Origin: Stappia indica
GTDB lineage: Bacteria > Pseudomonadota > Alphaproteobacteria > Rhizobiales > Stappiaceae
Assembly (NCBI RefSeq): GCF_020177335.1
Contig: NZ_JAIVMG010000004.1
Location: forward strand, 124,001-188,000
Length of the DNA stretch: 64,000 nucleotides
Reading direction: 5' to 3'
A model generated the notes under the pieces. The model searched no databases and was not told where the DNA came from. It saw only the letters and a list, made by a program, of their open reading frames with translations. Shown in pieces: positions 17,062 through 25,928 of the stretch. The position numbers were made by a program, and so were the translations under genes. Every line of letters starts with the position of its first letter. Positions within the stretch are counted from its first letter, which is position 1.

Positions 17062-18330
17062 ATGCCCGATCATTCCGCCACCGCCGGCACCCCTTCGCTG
17101 ATTGCCCGGCTGCCCTCCCTGCTGATCGCGGCGGCGCTGCTCTTGGGCGCCAACGGCCTTGCCATGACGGTGATTGCCGTGCGCGGACGGGCGAACGGGC
17201 TGTCCGATGCGACCATCGGCCTGTTCGGCTCGGCCTATTATGCCGGGTTCATCCTTGGCGTTCTGCTGACGCCGATCCTGATCCGCCGAGTCGGGCACAT
17301 CCGGGTCTTCGGCGCCCTGGCGGCGATCAGCGCGATTTCGGTGCTGGCCCTGATGCTGACCCCCGCCGGCTTCGGCTGGGCGGTGCTGCGGCTGATCAGC
17401 GGCATGGCATTTTGCGGCACCGCGATGGTGCTGGAAAGCTGGCTCAACACCCTGGCCAGCAATTCCGAGCGCGGCCGGATTCTCAGCATCTACCGGATCG
17501 TCGACCTGGGCGCGGTCACCGGCGGCCAGTTCCTGCTGCCGGCCTTCGGCGGCTCCGGGGCCGAGATCATCATCGTCATCGCCCTGTTGTTCTGCGCCGC
17601 GCTGGTGCCGGTGTCGCTGTCGCGGGAGGACAATCCGCCCACCCCGGCCAACACCCGCATCAACTATCTGGCGGTCTGGCGGATCTCGCCGGTGGCGGTG
17701 GTGGGCTGCCTGACCATCGGCCTGACCAATGGCGCTTTTCGGACCGTCGGCCCGGTCTATGCGGAGGGCGTCGGGCTCGACGCCGACGGGCTGGCCCTCC
17801 TGATCAGCCTGTGGGTGATCGCCGGGGCGATCTTCCAGTTTCCACTCGGCTGGGCGTCGGACCGGATGGACCGGCGCTATGTGCTGCTCCTGTCGACCAT
17901 CGGCGCGGGGCTGGCCTGCCTGTTCCTGTCCGGCGCCTCGGACCCGCTGGTCATCTATGCCGGCAGCTTCCTGTTCGGCGGCTTCGCCCTGCCGCTCTAT
18001 TCCCTCTCGGCCGCCCATGCCAACGACCATGCCGGCAAGGGCCAGTATGTGGAACTCGCCGCCGGGCTGACCATGTTCTTCGCCCTTGGCGCGATGGTCG
18101 GCCCGCTGCTTGCCTCGCTGGTGATGGACAGATTCGGCCCCGGCGCCTTCTTCGCCTATACCGCCGCCATGCATCTGGCGCTGGTCGGCTATGTGCTGGT
18201 GCGGCTGATCCGCCATCCCGCCGTGCCGCGAGACCAGCGCAAGCGCTTCGTCTGGCTGCTGAGAACCTCGCCGATGATCTTCCGCCTGGCGCGCGACACC
18301 CGAAAGGGTGCCCGCAAGACGAAACGGTGA
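17062..18330 (+). CDS. MFS transporter
   Basis: A 422-residue major facilitator with about twelve hydrophobic helices. Signature features include the loop between helices 2 and 3 (TPILIRRVGHIRVFG), AVLRLISGMAFCGTAMVLESW in helix 4-5, and the second-half cytoplasmic loop GWASDRMDRRYVLL, the A-like motif of the family. The basic C-terminus (RLARDTRKGARKTKR) should be cytoplasmic. Relatives are annotated as YcaD-like MFS proteins; the substrate is unknown. I chose the ATG at 17062 (MPDHSAT); the open frame begins 22 codons earlier with Pro-rich sequence that is unlikely to be translated. It is upstream of purA, separated by a terminator. Confidence 0.88.
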   Translation: MPDHSATAGTPSLIARLPSLLIAAALLLGANGLAMTVIAVRGRANGLSDATIGLFGSAYYAGFILGVLLTPILIRRVGHIRVFGALAAISAISVLALMLTPAGFGWAVLRLISGMAFCGTAMVLESWLNTLASNSERGRILSIYRIVDLGAVTGGQFLLPAFGGSGAEIIIVIALLFCAALVPVSLSREDNPPTPANTRINYLAVWRISPVAVVGCLTIGLTNGAFRTVGPVYAEGVGLDADGLALLISLWVIAGAIFQFPLGWASDRMDRRYVLLLSTIGAGLACLFLSGASDPLVIYAGSFLFGGFALPLYSLSAAHANDHAGKGQYVELAAGLTMFFALGAMVGPLLASLVMDRFGPGAFFAYTAAMHLALVGYVLVRLIRHPAVPRDQRKRFVWLLRTSPMIFRLARDTRKGARKTKR

Positions 18331-18410
18331 GACTTCGACGCAATGAACCCGCGAAAGCGCTGCGCAAGGGCTCGCCATCGCGCCGCCGCTTCGATATAGT
18401 CCGCCACCGA

Positions 18411-18436
18411 CCCCCGGTTTGCCGACCGGGGTTTTT
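18411..18436 (+). terminator. Rho-independent terminator between the MFS gene and purA
   Basis: Stem CCCCGG (18412-18417) and CCGGGG (18426-18431) around an 8-base loop, followed by five T. It separates the MFS transcript from purA, which starts 60 bases later. Confidence 0.75.
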
Positions 18437-18495
18437 CTTGTGCGCGGCTGGCCGCCGCGCCGCACGCGAAGACGCCACTTAGAGGATATGCAAGC

Positions 18496-19788
18496 ATGGC
18501 CAATGTCGTCGTTGTCGGATCGCAGTGGGGAGACGAAGGGAAGGGCAAGATCGTCGACTGGCTGTCGGAGCAGGCCGATGTGGTGGTTCGCTTCCAGGGC
18601 GGGCACAATGCCGGCCATACGCTCGTCATCGACGGCACCAGCTACAAGCTGTCCCTGCTTCCCTCCGGCGTCGTGCGCGGCAAGCTGTCGGTGATCGGCA
18701 ACGGTGTCGTCATCGACCCGCATGCACTGGTCGCGGAGATCGCCCGACTGGCCGAACAGGGCGTCACGGTCAGCCCCGAGACCCTGGTGATCGCCGGCAA
18801 TGCGACGCTGATCCTGTCGCTGCACCGCGAGCTGGACGCGCTGCGCGAGAACGCGGCCGCCGCCGGCACCAAGATCGGCACCACCAAACGCGGCATCGGC
18901 CCGGCCTATGAGGACAAGGTCGGCCGGCGGGCGATTCGCGTCATGGACCTGGCCAACCTCGCGACCCTGCCGGGCAAGATCGAGCGGCTGCTGACCCATC
19001 ACAACGCCCTGCGGCGCGGTCTCGGCGAGCCGGAAGTCTCCGCCGATGCCATCTTCACCGAACTGGAAACCGTCGCCGGCAACCTGCTGCCCTTCATGGA
19101 CACGGTGTGGAACCTGCTCGACGGCAAGCGCCGCGAGGGCCGCCGCATCCTGTTCGAGGGCGCCCAGGGCTCGCTGCTCGACATCGACCACGGCACCTAC
19201 CCGTTCGTGACCTCGTCCAACACCGTCTCCGGACAGGCGGCCGCCGGCAGCGGCCTCGGCCCCAGCGCTCTCAGCTATGTGCTGGGTATCACCAAGGCCT
19301 ATACCACCCGCGTCGGCGAAGGCCCGTTCCCGACCGAGCAGGACAACGACGTCGGCCATTTCCTCGGCACCCGCGGCCATGAATTCGGCACCGTGACCGG
19401 CCGCAAGCGCCGTTGCGGCTGGTTCGACGCGGTGCTGGTGCGCCAGGCCTGCTGCATCAACGGCATCAACGGCATCGCTCTCACCAAGCTCGACGTGCTC
19501 GACGGTCTCGACGAGATCAAGATCTGCGTCGCCTATGAGCTCGACGGCGAGCGAATCGACCATCTGCCCGCCTCGCAAGGAGCGCAGGCACGGGTGAAGC
19601 CGATCTACGAAACCCTGCCGGGCTGGAAAGAGTCCACCGAGGGCGCACGCAGCTGGGCGGACCTGCCCGCACAGGCGGTGAAATACGTCCGCCACGTCGA
19701 GGAGTTGATCGGCGCGCCGGTCGCGCTACTCTCGACCAGTCCGGAACGGGATGACACAATCCTTGTCCAGAATCCGTTTCAGGATTAA
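18496..19788 (+). CDS. purA: Adenylosuccinate synthetase
   Basis: A 430-residue enzyme that joins aspartate to IMP using GTP, the first committed step from IMP to AMP. The N-terminal phosphate-binding motif [16 protein letters not shown] includes the catalytic Asp and Lys, and [11 protein letters not shown] contains the catalytic His. [35 protein letters not shown] and [17 protein letters not shown] match the IMP-binding and GTP-binding segments. Length is usual for the family. It is transcribed alone or with the following membrane protein gene, which begins 60 bases downstream. Confidence 0.97.
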   Translation: MANVVVVGSQWGDEGKGKIVDWLSEQADVVVRFQGGHNAGHTLVIDGTSYKLSLLPSGVVRGKLSVIGNGVVIDPHALVAEIARLAEQGVTVSPETLVIAGNATLILSLHRELDALRENAAAAGTKIGTTKRGIGPAYEDKVGRRAIRVMDLANLATLPGKIERLLTHHNALRRGLGEPEVSADAIFTELETVAGNLLPFMDTVWNLLDGKRREGRRILFEGAQGSLLDIDHGTYPFVTSSNTVSGQAAAGSGLGPSALSYVLGITKAYTTRVGEGPFPTEQDNDVGHFLGTRGHEFGTVTGRKRRCGWFDAVLVRQACCINGINGIALTKLDVLDGLDEIKICVAYELDGERIDHLPASQGAQARVKPIYETLPGWKESTEGARSWADLPAQAVKYVRHVEELIGAPVALLSTSPERDDTILVQNPFQD

Positions 19789-19848
19789 GCCTTAACCGGG
19801 TTCCGCGTTTCGGGGCGGCCCGCAACGCCGCGACGACGAGTTGAAAAC

Positions 19849-21672
19849 ATGGCAGACTATTATTCGGTTTTGAAGAAAACCGTTGGCGCGCTCCCGCAGA
19901 ACACGGGCGCGGCACGGCGTGAGATCTATCAACGCGCCCGAAAAGCCATCGTCGCCCAGTTGAAGGCATACGATCCACCGCTCTCGCCCTCCGAGATCAC
20001 CACGGAGCAATTGCGGCTGGAAGAGGCGATCCGCAAGATCGAAGCCGAGGCCGCGCGCGCAACGCTCGGCGTCGGTGCGGCGCCCGTATCGCCCACGCCG
20101 CCCCGTCCCGCCCCCGCAGCGGCGGCCCCTGCCGCCCCCGCCCCGAAAGAGCCGACCCCGGCTGCTCCGCCGCCTCCGCCCACACGGGCGGAACCGGCAC
20201 CGGCCGCGAGCCCGACCGTCGAATCGCCGACGGTCGCCCCACCTGCGACCCCAACGCCCGACGATCCGTCCCATCGTGTGTTCAAGGATGCGATTGACGA
20301 TGCCAGGAAGCTGGGCAATGCCGCCGATCAGGCAAGCCGGACCGCACGCGGCGCCTTGAGCAGCGGCCCGGAGGAGCCGGTCCGCCGCGAACCCACCATG
20401 GGACCCGCGGCACCGGTATCCGAAGCACGCGCCCCCGAAGCACGGGCATCTGAAGCACGGGCATCCGAAGCAGCGGCACCCGCTGGGCCGTCTTCCGCGC
20501 CCCCCGGCACCAGGCCGACAGCGCCAGAAAAGCCCGCCGAGAAAAAGGCAAGCCTCCGCCGTGCGAAGCGAGGCAGCTCCCCCCTGCCGGGGGACATACA
20601 TCCACTGCCGCCCGCCGCCCCGTCCCACCTTCCGATGATTGTTGGTGTCGGCGGCGCCCTGCTTGTGCTGATCGGTATCGGTGCGATCGGCTATTCCCAG
20701 CGCGACACCATCGCCGCGATGTTTGACGGCGGAAACGAGCCGGCTGCCGTTACGCAGACCGAGACGCCGCAGGCGCCCGACCCCACCCTACCGACCGAAG
20801 CTGCTCGTCCGACCGAGCCGGCCTCGAAAAAGAATAGCGCGCGCCTCCTCGACAATGGCGAGACCTCTGTCGCTCCGGACGCCCGAACCGTCACCACCAC
20901 CCGGATCCGCCCCAGCGAACCGGCGGCAACGGCGACAGATCCGGCCCAGCCCGCGCCCGCGACCACGCCTGCCGAGCCCCCGCGCCAGGTGACGCCCGCC
21001 GCCACGCCGGACACGACCACGGCCGGAACGCCAGACGGCGGCCAGGATGTGGCCAGCACCACGCCGCCGGCCGCCGTCACACCGCCGCCCGCGACCACGG
21101 CTCCAGCAGCGACCACCGGCTCCCCGGCGGTTGCCCAGCGCGCCATCCTCTATGAGGAAGGCGCGGAAGCCGGCAGCGCCGGACAGGCATCGGCCGGCAA
21201 TGCGGTTTGGCGGGTCGAGGAAGAAACCATCGACGGGCGCAAGGAAACCGTCCTGCGCATGCGGGTCGAAGTGCCTGAGCGCAACATCGCCGCCGACCTG
21301 ACGCTCAAGCCGAATCGCGACGCGGCCCTGCCCGCCAGCCACCTGCTGGAAGTGCGCTTCGAGTTGCCGGACAACTTCGCCGGCCAGGGCGTTGGCCAGG
21401 TGCCCGGACTGGTGATGAAGACCACCGAGGAAGCCCGGGGCGATGCCTTGATCGGCGCGTCGGTGAAGGTCAGCGACGATCTCTTCTGGGTCGCGCTATC
21501 GAACCTTCCCGACGAGCAGGAGCGCAACCTGACACTCTTGCGCGATCGCGGCTGGATCGACATTCCGATGCTCTACGAGAATGGCAAGCGCGCCATCCTC
21601 ACCCTGGAAAAGGGCACGCCCGGCACCCGCGCGATCGAACAAGCGACCGATGCCTGGGGGAAGGCCGGCTGA
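19849..21672 (+). CDS. Pro/Ala-rich single-pass membrane protein of unknown function
   Basis: A 607-residue protein in three parts. The cytoplasmic N-terminal domain (1-75) begins MADYYSVLKKTVGALPQNTG and is helical, with ARREIYQRARKAIVAQL. A long Pro/Ala/Thr-rich linker follows and contains a short repeat of the type APEARASEARASEA (about 196-210). One membrane helix (about 265-283, MIVGVGGALLVLIGIGAIGY) leads to a second Pro/Thr-rich linker. The periplasmic C-terminal domain (about 430-607) begins RAILYEEGAEAG and includes VEVPERNIAADLTLKPN and WIDIPMLYENGKRAILTLEKG. I recall similar conserved proteins next to purA in Rhizobiales. No known catalytic motif is seen. The layout suggests a protein linking a cytoplasmic partner to the envelope. 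Confidence 0.75.
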   Translation: MADYYSVLKKTVGALPQNTGAARREIYQRARKAIVAQLKAYDPPLSPSEITTEQLRLEEAIRKIEAEAARATLGVGAAPVSPTPPRPAPAAAAPAAPAPKEPTPAAPPPPPTRAEPAPAASPTVESPTVAPPATPTPDDPSHRVFKDAIDDARKLGNAADQASRTARGALSSGPEEPVRREPTMGPAAPVSEARAPEARASEARASEAAAPAGPSSAPPGTRPTAPEKPAEKKASLRRAKRGSSPLPGDIHPLPPAAPSHLPMIVGVGGALLVLIGIGAIGYSQRDTIAAMFDGGNEPAAVTQTETPQAPDPTLPTEAARPTEPASKKNSARLLDNGETSVAPDARTVTTTRIRPSEPAATATDPAQPAPATTPAEPPRQVTPAATPDTTTAGTPDGGQDVASTTPPAAVTPPPATTAPAATTGSPAVAQRAILYEEGAEAGSAGQASAGNAVWRVEEETIDGRKETVLRMRVEVPERNIAADLTLKPNRDAALPASHLLEVRFELPDNFAGQGVGQVPGLVMKTTEEARGDALIGASVKVSDDLFWVALSNLPDEQERNLTLLRDRGWIDIPMLYENGKRAILTLEKGTPGTRAIEQATDAWGKAG

Positions 21673-21705
21673 CGCCGGACTGGTTCACCTGAGATTTTGC
21701 GAACG

Positions 21706-21739
21706 AAAAACGGCCGATGCGCAAGCACCGGCCGTTTTT
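21706..21739. terminator. Bidirectional terminator between the membrane protein gene and serA
   Basis: An 11-base inverted repeat, AAAAACGGCCG (21706-21716) and CGGCCGTTTTT (21729-21739), gives a T run on either strand. It lies between two convergent genes and can end both transcripts. Confidence 0.85.
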
Positions 21740-21779
21740 GTTGAAGCGGGGATCCGGGAAGGACTTGCCCCCTTACGGA

Positions 21780-23366
21780 TCAGAACTGCAGCGGTTTGAC
21801 CTGCTTCACATGGGCCAGTGCCTCGATCCGGTCAATCACCTCGTCCCCGACCGCGCCATCGACCTCGACCAGACAGATCGCATCTTCGCCCGGCGCGGTG
21901 CGGCCAAGGTTGAAGGTGGCGATGTTGACCCCGGCCTCGCCAAGGACGGTGCCGAGATACCCGATGAAGCCCGGCTTGTCCTCATTGGTCACATAGAGCA
22001 TGTGCGCGCCGAGTTCGGCCTCCATGTTGATGCCCTTGACCTGGATGATGCGCGGCTTGCCATCGGCGAACACCGTGCCGGCAACCGAGCGCTCCTGCCG
22101 CTCGGTCTTGACCGTCAGGCGGATATAGGTCTCATAGGCCCCCTGCCGGGGCCGCTTGACCTCCTCAACGGAAATTCCGCGCTCGCGTGCCATCACCGGC
22201 GCCGACACCATGTTGACCGTCTGCAGCAATGGCTGCAGCACCCCGGTCAGCGCGGCGGCTGTGAGCGCGCGCGTGTTCATCTCCGCCACATCGCCCTCGT
22301 ATTCGAGGCGGATGCCGGTGAGGCCGGATTCGGTCAGCTGGCCGGCGAAGGAGCCAAGCTGTTCCGCCAGCTTGACGAACGGCGTCAGCCGGGGCGCTTC
22401 CTCTGCGGTGATCGACGGCATGTTGAGCGCATTGGACACCGCCCCGTTGACCAGATAGTCGGACATCTGTTCGGCCACCTGCAGCGCGACGTTTTCCTGC
22501 GCCTCATTGGTGGAGGCGCCCAGATGCGGCGTGCAAACCAGGTTCGGCGCGCCGAACAGCACGTTCTCGCGGGCCGGCTCTTCGATGAACACGTCAACCC
22601 CGGCACCGCCGACCTTGCCGCTGTCGAGCCCGGCGCGCAGCGCCGCCTCGTCGACCAGCCCGCCACGGGCACAGTTGATCAGCATCACCCCGTCGCGCAT
22701 CTTGTCGATGGCCGCCGCATCGATGATGTTGCGGGTCTTGTCGGTCAGCGGCGTGTGCAGGGATATGACGTCCGCGCGCGCGAACAGCGTGTCGAGATCG
22801 ACCTTCTCGACGCCGAGATCCAGCGCCCGCTCCGGCGACAGGAAGGGATCGAAGGCGATCACCCGCATCTTCAGGCCGATCGCCCGTTCCGCAACGATCG
22901 AGCCGATGTTGCCACAGCCGATCAGGCCAAGGGTCTTTGAGGTGATCTCCACACCCATGAACTTCGACTTTTCCCATTTGCCGGCCTGGGTCGAGGCATC
23001 GGCCGCCGCAATCTTGCGGGCGACGGCGAACATCATCGCAATGGCATGTTCCGCCGTGGTGATGGAGTTGCCGAAGGGCGTGTTCATGACGATCACACCG
23101 CGGGCGCTGGCCGCAGCAATATCGACATTGTCGACGCCGATGCCGGCCCGGCCGACCACCCTCAGCCGGTTCGCCGCCGCGATCACCTTTTCCGTGACCT
23201 TGGTCGCCGAGCGGATCGCCAGCCCGTCATACTGGTCGATCACCGCCAGCAGCTTGTCCTTGTCCTTGCCAAGATCCGGCAAGTAGTCGACCTCGACACC
23301 GCGCGACTTGAAAACATCGACGGCAGCGGCGGAAAGCTTATCTGAAATCAAGACCTTGGGGGCCAT
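21780..23366 (-). CDS. serA: D-3-phosphoglycerate dehydrogenase
   Basis: A 528-residue long-form PGDH that oxidises 3-phosphoglycerate with NAD, the first step of serine synthesis. The NAD-binding motif is LGLIGCGNIGSIVAERA. Catalytic Arg, Glu and His are within NCARGGLVDE, DVFIEEPA and LVCTPHLGAST. After the catalytic core comes the intervening ASB domain and a C-terminal ACT domain (MLYVTNEDKPGFIGYLG) that would sense serine. I chose the ATG at 23366, with GGAG 9 bases upstream, over the ATG three codons earlier. It lies 90 bases downstream of serC, so the two pathway genes are probably co-transcribed. Confidence 0.96.
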   Translation of the reverse strand: MAPKVLISDKLSAAAVDVFKSRGVEVDYLPDLGKDKDKLLAVIDQYDGLAIRSATKVTEKVIAAANRLRVVGRAGIGVDNVDIAAASARGVIVMNTPFGNSITTAEHAIAMMFAVARKIAAADASTQAGKWEKSKFMGVEITSKTLGLIGCGNIGSIVAERAIGLKMRVIAFDPFLSPERALDLGVEKVDLDTLFARADVISLHTPLTDKTRNIIDAAAIDKMRDGVMLINCARGGLVDEAALRAGLDSGKVGGAGVDVFIEEPARENVLFGAPNLVCTPHLGASTNEAQENVALQVAEQMSDYLVNGAVSNALNMPSITAEEAPRLTPFVKLAEQLGSFAGQLTESGLTGIRLEYEGDVAEMNTRALTAAALTGVLQPLLQTVNMVSAPVMARERGISVEEVKRPRQGAYETYIRLTVKTERQERSVAGTVFADGKPRIIQVKGINMEAELGAHMLYVTNEDKPGFIGYLGTVLGEAGVNIATFNLGRTAPGEDAICLVEVDGAVGDEVIDRIEALAHVKQVKPLQF

Positions 23367-23456
23367 CTGAAACACTCCGAATGGGGGATGCGCGTCGCCA
23401 GGCGCCGGGGAAATCCCCCGACGCTGGCTGTCTACGGCAAAAACTGGAGAGGCGGC

Positions 23457-24635
23457 TCAGGCCGCCTGATCGAGCGTGCCAAGCTGCCGGGCAAACGCCC
23501 ATTCCAGCCACGGCAACAGCGCCGCCACGTCGGCGGTCTCCACCGTTGCCCCGCACCAGATGCGGAAACCGCTCGGTGCATCGCGATAGGCACCGATGTC
23601 ATAGGCGACACCAGCCGCGTCGAGCGCGGCCACCATGGCCTTGGCAAACGCTGCCTGCTCCGCCGGCGCAAGCGCGGCAACCCGGGGATCGACGATCCGC
23701 AGACACACGGAGGTGTTGGAGCGGGTTGCCGGATCGACGGCAAGGAAATCGACCCAATCGGTGCGGGCCACCCAGTCGGCGATGGCGCCGGAGCTGGCAT
23801 CGGCGCGGGCGATCAACGCCTTGAGGCCGCCGATCTCTTCGGCCCATTTCAGCGCATCAATGTAATCCTCGACGCACAGCATGGACGGGGTGTTGATGGT
23901 CTCGCCCTTGAAGATACCCTCGTTCAGCTTGCCGCCCTTGGTCATGCGGAACAGCTTGGGCATCGGCCAGGGCGGGGAGTAGCTTTCCAGACGCGCCACC
24001 GCACGCGGGCTGAGGATGAGAACGCCATGGGCGCCCTCGCCTCCCAACGCCTTCTGCCAGGAGAAGGTGACCACGTCGAGCTTGGCGAAATCGAGATCCT
24101 GGGCGAAGGCGGCCGAGGTCGCATCGCAAATGGTCAGCCCCTCGCGATCCGCAGGGATCCAGTCGCCATTGGCCACCCGCACGCCGGAGGTGGTGCCATT
24201 CCAGGTGAACACCACGTCGCGGCTGAAATCGACCGCAGCGAGATCGGGCAGCTGGCCGTAGTCCGCCTCCAGCACGCGGGTGTCCTCAAGCTTCAGCTGC
24301 TTGAGCACATCGGTGACCCAGCCCGAGCCGAAGCTTTCCCAGGCGAGCAGATCGACGCCGCGCGGGCCGAGCAGCGACCACAGGGCCATTTCCATGGCAC
24401 CAGTGTCGGAAGCAGGCACGATGCCGATGCGGTAATCGGCGGGGACTTTCAGAATGTCGCGGGTCCGGTCGATCGCTTCGGCAAGGCACTGCTTGCCGAT
24501 CTTCGCGCGATGCGAGCGGCCGAGCGGCGCATTGGCGAGAGCCTCAAGGCCCCACCCCGGGCGCTTGGCACAAGGACCTGAAGAAAAACGGGGATTCTCC
24601 GGCCGCACGGCCGGTTCATTCAACACTGCACTCAT
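23457..24635 (-). CDS. serC: Phosphoserine aminotransferase
   Basis: A 392-residue PLP enzyme converting 3-phosphohydroxypyruvate to phosphoserine, the second serine step. The PLP lysine is in [15 protein letters not shown]. The N-terminal [15 protein letters not shown] and the RSHRAKIGK segments are typical of the alphaproteobacterial SerC type. The start ATG at 24635 directly follows a structured leader with the ribosome site GGAAGG immediately outside its stem. serA follows on the same transcript. Control by the leader RNA is likely, since a serC RNA motif is known upstream of this gene in alphaproteobacteria. Confidence 0.96.
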   Translation of the reverse strand: MSAVLNEPAVRPENPRFSSGPCAKRPGWGLEALANAPLGRSHRAKIGKQCLAEAIDRTRDILKVPADYRIGIVPASDTGAMEMALWSLLGPRGVDLLAWESFGSGWVTDVLKQLKLEDTRVLEADYGQLPDLAAVDFSRDVVFTWNGTTSGVRVANGDWIPADREGLTICDATSAAFAQDLDFAKLDVVTFSWQKALGGEGAHGVLILSPRAVARLESYSPPWPMPKLFRMTKGGKLNEGIFKGETINTPSMLCVEDYIDALKWAEEIGGLKALIARADASSGAIADWVARTDWVDFLAVDPATRSNTSVCLRIVDPRVAALAPAEQAAFAKAMVAALDAAGVAYDIGAYRDAPSGFRIWCGATVETADVAALLPWLEWAFARQLGTLDQAA

Positions 24636-24642
24636 TGGCTAT

Positions 24643-24690
24643 CCTTCCAGATAGGTGCCCCTCGGTGGGGAGGGGTGGCCCACCTATCCG
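24643..24690 (-). ncRNA. serC leader RNA motif (candidate)
   Basis: On the minus strand just before serC, GATAGGTG (24688-24681) pairs perfectly with CACCTATC (24657-24650), and inside it CCCCT (24675-24671 read as complement) pairs with AGGGG across a short G-rich loop. The ribosome site GGAAGG lies directly beside the outer stem, 8 bases before the ATG. This fits the published serC RNA motif found in 5' leaders of serC in alphaproteobacteria; the ligand, if any, is unknown. My assignment rests on position and two-stem shape, not on a covariance-model search. Confidence 0.65.
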
Positions 24691-24766
24691 CATAACGGAG
24701 CCCATCGAGGAAGGCAAGCGCCGCTGACGGGCGTAGCGCCCCCCGCGACGCTCTGTCGCCAACGGC

Positions 24767-24791
24767 AAAAGGCCGGGCACCAGGCCCGGCC
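24767..24791 (-). terminator. Terminator of the outer-membrane protein gene
   Basis: On the minus strand, an 8-bp stem GGCCGGGC/GCCCGGCC with a 5-base loop is followed by TTTT. It lies 26 bases after the stop of the beta-barrel gene and insulates serC from it. Confidence 0.8.
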
Positions 24792-24817
24792 TCTTCAAAT
24801 CATCGTTCGATCCGCGA

Positions 24818-25606
24818 TCAGTATTTGGTGATGATCGGATCGGAGATATAGCTCGGCCCAGAATCGAAGGTATACCGCACACCGACCCGGAATTCATGCG
24901 CGGCCAGATCCTCGTAGCGGATCTTGCGGGTCACGCCACCAGTGGTGAAGCTGGAGGAATAACCATTGCCGATGTTGAGATAGCGATACCCCGCATCCAG
25001 CGACCAGTTCGGCGTCATCGCATAGGAGGCACCGGCCATCAGCGCCCAGGAGAAGTTCCAGGTGCTGTCGCCCGGATAGGTGCCGGTCGCGCCATTCGGA
25101 TTCTGGAACTTGATGTTTCGGGTTGTCACGTAAGACGTACCAATACCACCACCCACATAGGGGGTGAAACCACGCCAGGTGCCGATGTCGATGTAGCCGT
25201 TGACCAGCATGGTCCAGACGTCGATATCCGCAGTTTCCCGCGAGTAGCTGGCCGTACCGCCGATGCCGCAAGTGCCACAGGGCGCGTTGGCCTTGACGCT
25301 GGCGGGAAACTCGTAGTCGAGCGTCACATCGGCGCGCAGGTAGTCGCTGAACCGGTAACCGGCACCGATGCCGACAACGCCCGTGTTGTTCATATCCTCG
25401 TTGACGAAGTCAAGCGCACCATAACTCACGCTCGGATTCTGATAGATCTTGTAGCCGATATCCCCGCGCAGGTACCAGTTGCCCGCGACGACGGGCACTT
25501 GGGGAACATGCTCGATCACCGGAATCGGCATATCTGCGGCAGAGACGGCTGACGAGACGATCATCGCGACGCCAGCCAGGGAAAATCTCTTCAAATGGCT
25601 GCTCAT
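24818..25606 (-). CDS. Outer-membrane beta-barrel protein (Omp25/Omp31-like family)
   Basis: A 262-residue precursor with a signal peptide (about 1-23, LAGVAMIVSSAVSAA) and a mature part alternating aromatic and polar residues as in small OmpA-type barrels: NWYLRGDIGYKIYQ, GAGYRFSDYLRADVTLDYEF, VNGYIDIGTWRGFTPYVGGG, LMAGASYAMTPNWSLDAGYR and FRVGVRYTFDSG. Such barrels are major surface proteins in Rhizobiales. Two Cys in APCGTCG lie in a predicted external loop, which is unusual and could form a disulphide. The upstream region is AT rich and contains a full CtrA-type box at 25691-25706. A terminator follows. Confidence 0.88.
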   Translation of the reverse strand: MSSHLKRFSLAGVAMIVSSAVSAADMPIPVIEHVPQVPVVAGNWYLRGDIGYKIYQNPSVSYGALDFVNEDMNNTGVVGIGAGYRFSDYLRADVTLDYEFPASVKANAPCGTCGIGGTASYSRETADIDVWTMLVNGYIDIGTWRGFTPYVGGGIGTSYVTTRNIKFQNPNGATGTYPGDSTWNFSWALMAGASYAMTPNWSLDAGYRYLNIGNGYSSSFTTGGVTRKIRYEDLAAHEFRVGVRYTFDSGPSYISDPIITKY

Positions 25607-25867
25607 GTCTCGGTCCTCGTGAAAAGCGTCCGAGCTACATCCCTCGCCGGCCGCATACGTGAAACACGAGACAAGATTTGTCGAAAATACTTAAGGTTGC
25701 CTTAACCGTAAAACTTAACCGCGTTTTTTTACCTTAATGAAATGTAAACGTCACAAGTCTCCTTGCGATATGCAAACGGATACAGCAGGCGAATGAACGC
25801 CGCCGGCTGGCAGGACCACCTCCCCACGCCGGCGAGCCGTGCGGCAGTACGACTGGCGGGGCGACAA
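25607..25867. other. AT-rich promoter region of the outer-membrane protein gene
   Basis: This region between the barrel gene start and the glmM terminator holds no supported gene. Its left part (25660-25745) is strongly AT rich compared with its surroundings and contains four TTAA tetramers at 25691, 25702, 25715 and 25734, including the full CtrA-type box listed separately. The rest is GC rich with nothing recognised. Confidence 0.6.
25691..25706. promoter_or_regulatory. CtrA-type binding box (TTAA-N7-TTAAC)
   Basis: TTAA at 25691-25694, seven bases, then TTAAC at 25702-25706: an exact match to the bipartite CtrA box known from Caulobacter and Rhizobiales. It lies about 85 bases before the start of the outer-membrane protein gene. 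Further TTAA half-sites follow at 25715 and 25734. Binding has not been shown; the match and the context are the evidence. Confidence 0.6.
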
Positions 25868-25900
25868 CGAAAAAGGCGAGACCCGAGCGAGCCTCGCCTT
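25868..25900 (-). terminator. Terminator of glmM
   Basis: On the minus strand, AAGGCGAG (25900-25893) and CTCGCCTT (25880-25873) form an 8-bp stem followed by a T run. It begins about 30 bases after the glmM stop and ends the long ruvC-to-glmM direction of transcription. Confidence 0.75.
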
Positions 25901-25928
25901 CCGAAGACAGCTGCCAGAAACGAAAGGC

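Noticed and set aside
16933-19695. A 920-codon minus-strand open frame opposite the MFS gene and purA
   Set aside because: It spans two genes and a terminator and has shadow-type composition; no domain is visible.
20090-21130. Tandem repeat or CRISPR-like array
   Set aside because: The repetitive DNA encodes Pro/Ala/Thr linkers of one protein; there are no equal repeats and spacers.
24709-24714. CCTTCC on the serC strand upstream of the leader, able to pair with the serC ribosome site
   Set aside because: It overlaps a plausible -35 element, so it may not be transcribed; kept only as a remote alternative.
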